From JANMEX01 sp041751995 (lineage in GTDB: Bacteria; Pseudomonadota; Alphaproteobacteria; Rhizobiales; Rhizobiaceae), in the NCBI GenBank assembly GCA_041751995.1, contig JBGSHY010000109.1, positions 1-64,000 of the forward strand: a stretch of 64,000 bases of DNA, given 5' to 3'. The position numbers and the translations under genes were made by a program. Under the pieces are notes generated by a model, which was not told the DNA's origin, did not search any database, and worked only from the letters and a program-made list of their open reading frames with translations. Below are positions 8,878 to 16,570 of this stretch, piece after piece; positions within the stretch are counted from its first letter, which is position 1, and each line of letters opens with the position of its first letter.

Positions 8878-11451
8878 TTGACCGCATTTACCCCAAACAC
8901 CGGCGCTGTTGTCGAGTGGGATTCGCTCTCGGGTGGGTCTGTCAACGCCACGCTCGACACCTACACGATCTCGAATAATACGACGCTGCGCATTGCATGC
9001 GACAGTTACCAGTGCGCCGGTCACTCGGCGGCTGCTGGGTCTCTGGATACGGTGTCGTTCTCCGGTATCGGCGGCAAGCTGCAGATCGACGGCACTCAGG
9101 TTCGTGTCATTCCGTTCAACACGGGCACCGGCACTGTTCCGGCGATCGGCACCACAATCTCGCAAGGCGGTGTCTCAGGCCCGCTGCTTGGTGTCTGGTC
9201 GAGTTGGCAGTCGGAACCGCTAGCTGCAGCCGCTGCCATGCCGGCGACAGGTTACATCAAGATCAAGACCAAGACCGGTGGGGACTTTGCGGCCGGCGCG
9301 CTGACAGGCATCTCGGCATCGGCAACTGGTCCGGATGTGGTCGGATGGATTGAAGTGCGCGGCGCTGACACTTCGACCATCACAGTCCCGCGCATCGGAG
9401 CCTTTGAAGTCATCGGCGACTGGTTCGAACTCGGCACCACGAACGGATCACGCGGCCAGGTTATTCCTTGCCCGACGACAGCAACAATTGCCGGTGTATT
9501 CCCCGGCGTATGGATCGAGACGGCGGCAGGATCTGGTGTCTACGAACGCTTTGTCGGTGCTGGTTCTATCGTGGAGCTCGCCTCAATCCCAACGGATGAG
9601 CGCGGAAAGATCATCTGGCAGACAACCGGCGGCATCAGAATTGGTTCCGACGGAACAAACAACGTCGGCTTTCTTCCGCCGACCGGCTGTAAGGTGCGCG
9701 TTCCGAATGTCATCATGACCTGCTGCACTCGCACCGCGGGTGGGTCAGGTCTTCGTGTTCTGCCGAATGCGACACTGGCGACAAGGCAGGAGTTTGCCAC
9801 AACGGCCGCTGGCGACATTCAGATCAGCCATGCTGTCATGAACTGGTACGGAAGATTCCTGCAAGCCTACAAGGCCGTGATCAAGGATAGTGCATTCTCT
9901 GACACTCTGATCCAGCAGGAAATTGCGGCGCCGATTGACGTCGACAATGTCATCGTAGGTCCGACGCAGGCGCAACTGAATGTGGCGCTCAGTATGACGT
10001 TCTGCTTTGGCGGCGGCGTGATGAAGGATTGTCTGTTTGCCAGATTTTCTCTGGCAACATCTGCAGCCTACGCTACGTCGGTCAACTACAATAAGGGCGT
10101 CAGCTTCCAGAACGTGAAGGTGCAGACGCTTCTCAACCGCGGCAACGCTTCCACTGCCACGTGGGCATGCACACAGAATATCGACTGCGAATGGATTTCA
10201 CCAAAAATCATTGGCGGGAAGATGCTCCATATTGGTCAGCAGCGCCCAAGAATTGTGGACCCGAGTTATGCAGATAATTTCTCCGGTACGACTGGCACCG
10301 CAAACCCCCACTATGCAATTGAAGGATCCGGTGGTGCGGTTGGGCTCTTTGTAAGTGGTTTTGATTTCTTCGGGCTTACCAACGTCCAGCCATACAACGG
10401 ATTGGTGTCGCTGACCGCCTGTTACGACTCCACAATCAGGAACATTGGCTCCGCTGCTTCACCGCTAAATCTTGGAGCAACAAATGGTTCAGCCTATGCG
10501 GTGGTTGGGAATGGCGGAAACGACGGCGTTCGTATGCAGCGGATCTTTGTCTCAAACACCAGAACCAACCCATATATTTTCCTGAACTCTGACAACAATG
10601 TGAAAATCGATCAGGTCAAGGGCGACTATGCCGGCACTTCTGTTCATGCTGCCCTCAACCAGATAGCGCGCGGAGTGTCTATGACTGGCGCGACGGTCGG
10701 CCAAGTCTCTGTCTACGGCACTCACTTCGCCGATCACTTTGTTTCCGCAACCGTTGGCAAGATTACGATCCTCTGCAATGGACCAACGACTAAAACAGCG
10801 GCGCAGTGCGCAATTACTGCAGGAACGCCTCGCTTCAATTCGGCCGGCCAGGTGGCGCTCACCTCGACCGGAGATCAGGTGACGTGGGAAATGCCGTACT
10901 TCGCCAAGGGCCATACGGCGCTTGCCAATCTGGCGATCACAGCGACCGGAACGAACACAGGCAATTCGACCTACGAATTCCAGTACGACAAGGGAACTGG
11001 TTACAACGGGTCGTGGCTCACCCTCAACGCTGCAAACCTGACCGGAGCGGGTGCAATTGATCCGGCTGTTGGCGTCAAACTGAAGGTGCGCGCGACGTGC
11101 GCAACGGCAAATGCAGGAAACTTGCTCACTCAAATCTTGATCCCGACCGTCACTTCATCGGTAGCGCAGAACGCCAACCTTTACCCGATGGATGAAATCC
11201 GGCTCACGCTGACTGGTGTCCAGCCGGGATCTGACATCGTCGTGCTCGACGCCGGAACGGAAACCGAGCGCGTCAATGTCGATGCGAATCCGGATGGCGA
11301 CTACGACTTTGACTACGAGACGACCGGAAATGTTGACATCAAAGTCTACAAGGCCGGCTACGTCCCGTTCGCCATCACGAACTATCCACTCTCGCTCACC
11401 GATGCGACCTTGCCGGTCGCACAGGTAGCGGACCGCAACTTTCTGAACTGA
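8878..11451 (+). CDS. Large phage virion protein, probable beta-helix tailspike
   Basis: 857 residues from a TTG start, backed by AGGGGTGA seven bases upstream; no in-frame ATG fits better. The middle (about residues 280 to 640) alternates short beta strands with Asn/Gly turns (VQPYNGLVSL, DSTIRNIGS, RMQRIFVSNT, NVKIDQVKG), the look of a right-handed parallel beta helix as in tailspike depolymerases. A beta-sandwich-like tail follows, and the last 90 residues resemble a carboxypeptidase-regulatory-like module (IVVLDAGTETERVNV, DFDYETTGNVDIKVYKAGY). No catalytic residues can be named. A receptor-binding or glycan-degrading spike is likely from fold and position. Confidence 0.72.
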   Translation: MTAFTPNTGAVVEWDSLSGGSVNATLDTYTISNNTTLRIACDSYQCAGHSAAAGSLDTVSFSGIGGKLQIDGTQVRVIPFNTGTGTVPAIGTTISQGGVSGPLLGVWSSWQSEPLAAAAAMPATGYIKIKTKTGGDFAAGALTGISASATGPDVVGWIEVRGADTSTITVPRIGAFEVIGDWFELGTTNGSRGQVIPCPTTATIAGVFPGVWIETAAGSGVYERFVGAGSIVELASIPTDERGKIIWQTTGGIRIGSDGTNNVGFLPPTGCKVRVPNVIMTCCTRTAGGSGLRVLPNATLATRQEFATTAAGDIQISHAVMNWYGRFLQAYKAVIKDSAFSDTLIQQEIAAPIDVDNVIVGPTQAQLNVALSMTFCFGGGVMKDCLFARFSLATSAAYATSVNYNKGVSFQNVKVQTLLNRGNASTATWACTQNIDCEWISPKIIGGKMLHIGQQRPRIVDPSYADNFSGTTGTANPHYAIEGSGGAVGLFVSGFDFFGLTNVQPYNGLVSLTACYDSTIRNIGSAASPLNLGATNGSAYAVVGNGGNDGVRMQRIFVSNTRTNPYIFLNSDNNVKIDQVKGDYAGTSVHAALNQIARGVSMTGATVGQVSVYGTHFADHFVSATVGKITILCNGPTTKTAAQCAITAGTPRFNSAGQVALTSTGDQVTWEMPYFAKGHTALANLAITATGTNTGNSTYEFQYDKGTGYNGSWLTLNAANLTGAGAIDPAVGVKLKVRATCATANAGNLLTQILIPTVTSSVAQNANLYPMDEIRLTLTGVQPGSDIVVLDAGTETERVNVDANPDGDYDFDYETTGNVDIKVYKAGYVPFAITNYPLSLTDATLPVAQVADRNFLN

Positions 11452-11461
11452 GGGACCACAA

Positions 11462-12826
11462 ATGGCCAAAATTATTGACGGCGACGATCTGGTCGTCGGC
11501 ACCGAAATCACTATCGATACCGCGGCCAAGACCTTCACGCTGGTTGCGGCTGGAAGCCTTGTGGCCAAGGATGGCGTCACGCTTCAGGCGCTCTATTCCA
11601 AGTTCATCAAGTTGTGGGAGACGTCAACCTATAACAAGTTCGCATTTCCGATGTATGCGATCGATGCGAAGTCAGGCCAGTTCCAGTTCGGCACCGACGG
11701 CGGCACGTTCAACGGATGGAAGCCAGCCAATGATGCGACACGCCAAATGCTGCGTGACGGTGGCTGGTCTGAGTTTTCCGCCGCCGGCGTTTTGAATCGC
11801 CAGTATGTCGGCATCGTTTCTCTGGGCGATGTCAATGCGGGCGCCCAGATTTACTATCAGCGTGATGCCGCTGACGCTCCGGCAAACTTCACATTTGTCG
11901 ACGAGGTCAACGAAGGCATTCAGGTCTTTGGCGACCTCACCAATGGCAACTTTGACAAGCGCACCTTCTTCAAGGCGTTTGTTCGTGAGCAGGGCAAGAA
12001 GTACAAGTCATCGGTCCTTGCCGACACCGGCCAAACAGCGACGGGCGCCTATACCGTCAACGTGCTGCTTTCGAACGAAGACGATCTGAAGATCACCGCA
12101 GCCGATGGCGCAATGTCGGGTGCCCCCTATTCCACAATTGACGTCGAATATTTCGGGGTTGACCAGACCAAGACGATCGGCGGCGGTTCATACCCGTTCC
12201 GCATCGTGATAGATGGCTCCAGCGCAACGCTGGAGCAGATCTACACCAAGATCCAGTATCTCTTGCGCCAGGCCACGGACATCGACGCTGGCGCGGGCAC
12301 TGTGACCGGCAAGACGGCGAATGAGCTTTGCTACTTCGTCGGCGATACCCTTTACACGACGCAGGGTGTGTTCATCGAGAACATCCTGTCTGCCGACCTC
12401 AACCGGATTGTTTTCCTCGACCAGAACAGTGTGCAGCGCACCTACCCGTTCGCATCTGCCGGGTCGCTGAATTTCAACTCGTTCCTGTCTCAAGCCGGAA
12501 CGGGATATTTCCGGATGTATTTCACCAATGACGACGCGGGTGACAACCTGGGCGCCGACTACGGAACGTCAACGGCGATCACCGTTAATGACAAGGATGG
12601 CGTCCCGATCACCGGGGCAATTTCCTCCGGGTCGATCGCGTTCACCTACGATTACGACGGCAACGTGCAGCGCGGGGCCGCCTCGGCCGGTGACGACGCG
12701 CCGATCACCATCGTTGCCGGCAACAAGGGTGTTGCCAAGCCTGTCGTCGCAACCGGCACTATCAACCGCTCCAAGGGCATCTCTATCTCGCTCGTCGCTG
12801 AACAAGATCGCGCATACGTCGCGTAA
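11462..12826 (+). CDS. Phage structural protein of unknown role
   Basis: 454 residues, ATG preceded by GAGGGA. The N-terminus (MAKIIDGDDLVVGTEITID, then AAKTFTLVA) and the phrase LQALYSKFIKLWETS occur, to my recollection, in a family of phage virion proteins that accompany large fibre-like genes. No signal peptide or transmembrane segment; mixed alpha/beta with many Asp/Gly turns. It lies in the host-range module between the probable tailspike and the sheath, so a decoration or fibre-associated role is likely, but I cannot assign a function. Confidence 0.72.
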   Translation: MAKIIDGDDLVVGTEITIDTAAKTFTLVAAGSLVAKDGVTLQALYSKFIKLWETSTYNKFAFPMYAIDAKSGQFQFGTDGGTFNGWKPANDATRQMLRDGGWSEFSAAGVLNRQYVGIVSLGDVNAGAQIYYQRDAADAPANFTFVDEVNEGIQVFGDLTNGNFDKRTFFKAFVREQGKKYKSSVLADTGQTATGAYTVNVLLSNEDDLKITAADGAMSGAPYSTIDVEYFGVDQTKTIGGGSYPFRIVIDGSSATLEQIYTKIQYLLRQATDIDAGAGTVTGKTANELCYFVGDTLYTTQGVFIENILSADLNRIVFLDQNSVQRTYPFASAGSLNFNSFLSQAGTGYFRMYFTNDDAGDNLGADYGTSTAITVNDKDGVPITGAISSGSIAFTYDYDGNVQRGAASAGDDAPITIVAGNKGVAKPVVATGTINRSKGISISLVAEQDRAYVA

Positions 12827-12838
12827 AAGGATGAACCA

Positions 12839-13402
12839 GTGGCGATCACGTTTGACGGCCCAACAAAACGGATCAGTCTTTCGGCCGGCACGGTTTCGCT
12901 CGGTGTGCGGGATCTGTGGAGCCGATGGATTGATTGGCTTCTGACGGGTGACAACTCGAAATATCAGATTGCCATGAGCCAGGTCGGCGGAGACACAATT
13001 GACGCCGGCTCAGGGACTTCGATCCCGATCTACGCCTTCCTGCTCAATGGGTGGCGGGTAGTCCCGCAGGCATCAGACCACACTCTGGGCGTCGGCGACG
13101 GCATCCTGCTTGTGGCGGGCGGCGGCGACCCTTTCGTCAACCCGGTTGGCAGCCATGCCATCCGGATCAACTATTCGCAGCCGGTGCAAGCCATCACGGT
13201 CTCGACCGGCGGCGGCACTGGTGGCGGTGTCAGTCCTGAACTTGAAGCCAACATCCAGCGCATCTTGGACTTGGCTGAAGCCGATGAAGAACTGACGCCG
13301 ACAGTAGCGCGGAAGAAGCATCGCGTCTCCAAGACGGTCTTGCTCGAAAAGGCAGTGACCGGCGGCAGAATGGCAGCGGCTCCGGTGAGGCTCGAAGAAT
13401 GA
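12839..13402 (+). CDS. Phage host-range module protein, unknown
   Basis: 187 residues from a GTG start with AAGGA about nine bases upstream. The first 120 residues are beta-rich (MAITFDGPTKRISLSAGTVS, then RDLWSRWIDWLL). A Gly/Thr linker follows near 122 to 130, then a helix (PELEANIQRILDLAEADEE) and a basic end. This resembles a capping or adaptor domain plus a linker and helix. Its stop overlaps the next ATG by four bases. Function unknown; likely virion-associated from context. Confidence 0.7.
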   Translation: MAITFDGPTKRISLSAGTVSLGVRDLWSRWIDWLLTGDNSKYQIAMSQVGGDTIDAGSGTSIPIYAFLLNGWRVVPQASDHTLGVGDGILLVAGGGDPFVNPVGSHAIRINYSQPVQAITVSTGGGTGGGVSPELEANIQRILDLAEADEELTPTVARKKHRVSKTVLLEKAVTGGRMAAAPVRLEE

Positions 13403-13605
13403 GTTGGCTCAGTTTCGCTTACGTATTCGCAAACGACATCACCGTGGTCGGCCTTGAATCTCAGGCGGGTCCGGTTGAACTGGAAAGTGTCAGCGAGATG
13501 CCTGATATCAGCGCTCTTGCCGATCAAACAATATCGGCGGCGACCATCGGTGATGGATCCCCGGTCGCAACAGTCGAGGAGGAAACAGATGTCGGCTGTT
13601 GCTGA
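13399..13605 (+). CDS. Small acidic phage protein
   Basis: 68 residues, ATG overlapping the upstream stop (ATGA), and overlapping the following gene by 17 bases. Acidic (many Glu and Asp), ending in GCC with two adjacent Cys. No recognisable domain. The overlaps at both ends support translation, but the product is short and could also be a coupling frame for the next gene. Confidence 0.5.
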   Translation: MSWLSFAYVFANDITVVGLESQAGPVELESVSEMPDISALADQTISAATIGDGSPVATVEEETDVGCC

Positions 13606-13921
13606 GCTTCTGGTAGACTACAAACTTGGTGACAGCCGGCCAAAGCAGATCGCGCTGAAAACCAAGTCACGCACCAGTGTCGACCCTGTAGACCTCACGG
13701 ATTGCAGTGTCTCCATCCTGATTGCGAAGACGCCGCCCATCACTCAGGCGTGCACAATTGTTGACGCGCTCGAAGGCAAGATCTCCTTCCCGCTCAACGC
13801 GGCGATCACGGCCGTCGGCAACCTGAATTATTCACTGGTTATCACGCTCCCCGGGGGAGAGACGTGGACCCACACTGAAGGCCAAATCCGGACAACTGTT
13901 CGGAAAGGCAGTCCAACCTGA
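13589..13921 (+). CDS. Small phage beta-domain protein
   Basis: 110 residues. The ATG at 13589 is chosen because GAGGAGG stands seven bases upstream. The chain is mostly beta (ADCSV-like alternation: CSVSILIA, KISFPLNAAIT, NYSLVITLPGGETW) and resembles the N-terminal attachment domain of baseplate upper proteins in other phages; that likeness is only by eye. It is the last gene of the host-range module before the sheath. The 100 bases to the next ATG are the largest gap so far in the tail operon. Confidence 0.62.
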   Translation: MSAVAELLVDYKLGDSRPKQIALKTKSRTSVDPVDLTDCSVSILIAKTPPITQACTIVDALEGKISFPLNAAITAVGNLNYSLVITLPGGETWTHTEGQIRTTVRKGSPT

Positions 13922-14023
13922 GATCCTCGGCCATCCGGCCGAAGTAGCGCGCCCAACCGGGCGGATTGAATGCGGCTAGAGCTTGCCACGGCTCGGCGCG
14001 CGATAACACAAGAGGAGGCCAAA

Positions 14024-15502
14024 ATGGCTGAATTGGTAGTTGGCATTAAGCATATCCGAGACGGGATTGAAGCCCAGGTTGTTCTCGGCGCCGACATGAG
14101 TGTCGTCGGCATCATCGGCACGGCCCCTGCAGCGGACGCACTGTTGTTTCCGCTCGATACGGCAGTGTGGGTCAACTCCAATGACCAGACGCTGCTCACC
14201 GCGCTCGGCGCGACCGGAACCATCGTCGACGCCATCGCCGGCATCTCCTCGCAGGTCGAGGGCATCGATGGCGCTGCAAAGTGCCTGGTTGTCCGCATCG
14301 CCGACAACGCCGACCCGCACGCCGTCATCACCTCGATAGTTGGTGTCGAGGCAAACGGCACCGGCATCTGGGCATTCCTCGATGCACCTCAGGAATTGGG
14401 CATCACACCGCGCATTCTGATTGCTCCGGGCTATACCTCTCAGGTCCAGTCCGGCCTCGGCACCCCTGTCATTGTCGCTCCTGGATCCGGCGGCGCCAAC
14501 GGCACGTTCGCTCTGGCATTCACCGGCGGCACCGGCACCGGCGCGGTTGGTACGTTCACTGTCACTGCAGGCGCGATCACATCCGTCGCCATCTCGAACC
14601 CAGGCGTTTACACGGTTGCTCCGACACTGAGCTTTGCAGCCAGTGCAGGTCTCACCGGCTCGAACGTCACTGTCGCGCTTGAGGAGCAGACCAACAAGGT
14701 TTGCGCCAACATGCCGACAATCTGCGGTCGCCTGAAGGCCAAGTTCATTCCGGAAGGTCCGACGTCGTCCCGCGCCGCCGCAATCTCTTGGCTTGAAAAC
14801 CTGCCTCAGTCCGACACCATCCTTCACCCGCTCCGTCAGGACGCGAAGGTCGGTGTGGTGACCAAACCGCTGTCGCCCTACATCGCCGGTCTTTATGTTC
14901 GCCGCGATGCGGAATTCGATGGCGTTCCCGGTCACAGCATTGCGAACCAGCCGGTCTACGGGCTCACCTCGATCACCCCGACAATCCAGTTCTCCATCGT
15001 TGATGGTAACTCGCTCGGGCAGGATGACATCGACAAGTCGTTTGGCATCATGATCCGCGGTGAAACCGGTGTTGACGGCGCTCTGACAGACGGTGGTTGG
15101 ACTTTCTGGGGCACCGATACGCTGTCGGCCGCATCGGAATGGATGTTCGCCAACGTCTGCCGTATGCGTGACTACATCGAGATCAACCAGATCAAGGCGA
15201 TCCGGTACTATCTCGGTCGGTACAACATCACTCACCAGACCGTGCAGGCAGTCATCAATACGATGGAAGGGCAGCTTTCGAAACTGCGCGCCAACGGTGA
15301 TCTCCTAGACTACCGCATCGGCTTTGATGAGGATGCCAATCAGCCGGCAGATCTTCGTCTTGGCTTCATCACCGTGTCCTTCCAGGCAGAAGAACCGCCT
15401 GTTCTCCGCAAGGTCACTATCAATAGCCGTCGTTACGAAGCGGCGCTCACTGGTCTCGCTCGTTCGATCGCGATCCAGCTTGGAACCCAGGACGCGGCGT
15501 AA
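14024..15502 (+). CDS. Contractile tail sheath protein (FI-like)
   Basis: 492 residues. ATG at 14024 is preceded by GAGGAGG at proper spacing; a longer frame from 13970 lacks one. Sheath hallmarks are VVGIIGTAP near residue 27, ITPRILIAPGYTSQ near 127 to 140, and the C-terminal core PLSPYIAGLYVRRD, FWGTDTLSAASEWMFANVCRM and ADLRLGFITVSFQA. Residues about 143 to 220 are a Gly/Thr-rich insertion (GGTGTGAVGTFTVTAGAI, SNPGVYTVAPTLSF) in a variable surface loop. The tube gene follows 33 bases later, as in P2 FI/FII. Confidence 0.93.
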   Translation: MAELVVGIKHIRDGIEAQVVLGADMSVVGIIGTAPAADALLFPLDTAVWVNSNDQTLLTALGATGTIVDAIAGISSQVEGIDGAAKCLVVRIADNADPHAVITSIVGVEANGTGIWAFLDAPQELGITPRILIAPGYTSQVQSGLGTPVIVAPGSGGANGTFALAFTGGTGTGAVGTFTVTAGAITSVAISNPGVYTVAPTLSFAASAGLTGSNVTVALEEQTNKVCANMPTICGRLKAKFIPEGPTSSRAAAISWLENLPQSDTILHPLRQDAKVGVVTKPLSPYIAGLYVRRDAEFDGVPGHSIANQPVYGLTSITPTIQFSIVDGNSLGQDDIDKSFGIMIRGETGVDGALTDGGWTFWGTDTLSAASEWMFANVCRMRDYIEINQIKAIRYYLGRYNITHQTVQAVINTMEGQLSKLRANGDLLDYRIGFDEDANQPADLRLGFITVSFQAEEPPVLRKVTINSRRYEAALTGLARSIAIQLGTQDAA

Positions 15503-15534
15503 GCTGCGTTCTCCACCTCTAGGAGATCAGAAAA

Positions 15535-16062
15535 ATGACTTCTGTGCTTTACCACATGAACGCCGCCAACTTGTTTGTCGGTGACGATGATCCGAACAAT
15601 TCCCTGTTCATGGTCATCAACTCGGTCAAGATCCCCGGTCTTACCGAGAAGACCAAAAGCCATTCGGCCGCCGGCGCAATGTCGGATCTCGAATTGGCCA
15701 TGGGCTCGTATGAGCCGATCATGCTCGGGTTCACCTGTGAAGGTGTCAATCCGGACGTGATGGCCCGCATGGGGCAGCGCATCAAGTACACGATGCGAGG
15801 CAATCTTGTGAATGTCCGGACCGGCATTGATACCGAAATCAAGGCCGTGCTCGAAGGCAAGATGGTCAAATATGAACCGTCCGGCTTCGAGAAGGACAAG
15901 GGCATCACATCGGATTACGAAATCAAGGAAGTTGTTTCCTACGCCCTCTGGGTTGGCGGGCAGGAAAAGATCTACCTCGATTACTTCGCCGGCCCGATCG
16001 GTGTCCGCATCGACGGCGTCCAGACCAAACTCCAGCAGGCCCGCAACCTCGGCCTCGCATAA
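15535..16062 (+). CDS. Tail tube protein (FII-like)
   Basis: 175 residues, equal to the usual length of P2 FII (172). It builds the inner tube inside the sheath. Typical stretches are VINSVKIPGLTEKTKSHS, AAGAMSDLELAMG and MVKYEPSGFEKDKG, ending with an amphipathic helix GVQTKLQQARNLGLA. AGGAG stands about ten bases before the ATG. It sits between sheath and the E chaperone as expected. Confidence 0.93.
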   Translation: MTSVLYHMNAANLFVGDDDPNNSLFMVINSVKIPGLTEKTKSHSAAGAMSDLELAMGSYEPIMLGFTCEGVNPDVMARMGQRIKYTMRGNLVNVRTGIDTEIKAVLEGKMVKYEPSGFEKDKGITSDYEIKEVVSYALWVGGQEKIYLDYFAGPIGVRIDGVQTKLQQARNLGLA

Positions 16063-16072
16063 CAGGTGATCC

Positions 16073-16420
16073 ATGTCAGAAGAACCCAAAATTGAAGAAA
16101 AGGTTGTCCAGCTTGTCGATACCGGCAAGTTGGACACCAAAGTCGTGCCGCTCACCTACCCGAAGACCATCGACGGGATCACCTACGAAAGCGTGACCAT
16201 TCGCCGTGTTACGACGCAACAGATGGCGGATTTCATTGCCCACATGGTTGCCGGCCGTCGCGCCGTCCCGCCGATGCTGGATCTCCCGCTGGAGGTCTAT
16301 CAGGAGATCGATGACGACGACATGATGGTGATCGAGGACGAGATGGCCCCTTTCACTCCCCGACGGTTGAAGGCCATGCTCCAATCCGTCGAGGACACTG
16401 GCGAAGCTACGTCAGCCTGA
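16073..16420 (+). CDS. Tail assembly chaperone E
   Basis: 115 residues, the short product of the tail assembly chaperone pair (P2 gpE-like, Phage_TAC type). Core pattern: VPLTYPKTIDGITYESVTIRR, then TTQQMADFIAHM, and an acidic stretch DDDDMMVIEDEMAPFTPRRL near the end. AGGTGA lies just before the ATG. It normally binds the tape measure during tail assembly. The gene contains a slippery heptamer through which a longer fused product is probably made. Confidence 0.88.
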   Translation: MSEEPKIEEKVVQLVDTGKLDTKVVPLTYPKTIDGITYESVTIRRVTTQQMADFIAHMVAGRRAVPPMLDLPLEVYQEIDDDDMMVIEDEMAPFTPRRLKAMLQSVEDTGEATSA

Positions 16421-16563
16421 TTGCCCACACTCTCAACACCCCGCTCCAGCAAGTCATGACCATGGATTGGATCGACATGCTGGAGTGGTACTGCCAAGCC
16501 GTGAACATAGAGCGCGAGAAAACCGAGATCCAAGCGATGATCTCGGGCGCCAAATTCAAGTGA
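16073..16563 (+). CDS. Tail assembly chaperone E-E' (programmed -1 frameshift product)
   Basis: A second frame, open from 16315 to the TGA at 16561, continues gene E in the -1 phase. Joining at the heptamer 16348 to 16354 gives 94 residues of E plus 69 new ones, about 163 in all. The extension contains GHWRSYVSLIAHTLNTPL, then MTMDWIDMLEWYCQAVNIE, the kind of segment seen in E' products before the tape measure gene. In P2 the same -1 shift makes E+E'. The frame has no start of its own with a ribosome site, which favours frameshifting over separate initiation. Confidence 0.72.
16348..16354 (+). promoter_or_regulatory. Slippery heptamer for -1 ribosomal frameshift
   Basis: The bases C CCT TTC fit the X XXY YYZ rule exactly in the frame of gene E (codons CCT, TTC). 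A one-base slip back reads CCC TTT and then enters the -1 frame that runs to 16563. The -1 frame is open only from 16315, so the shift must happen between there and 16417; this is the one canonical heptamer I see in that interval. Confidence 0.68.
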
Positions 16564-16570
16564 GATCCCG

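Noticed and set aside
13976..15235. 419-codon reverse-strand frame under the sheath gene
   Set aside because: Antisense to the sheath gene with low-complexity Arg/Asp/Cys content; no start signal.
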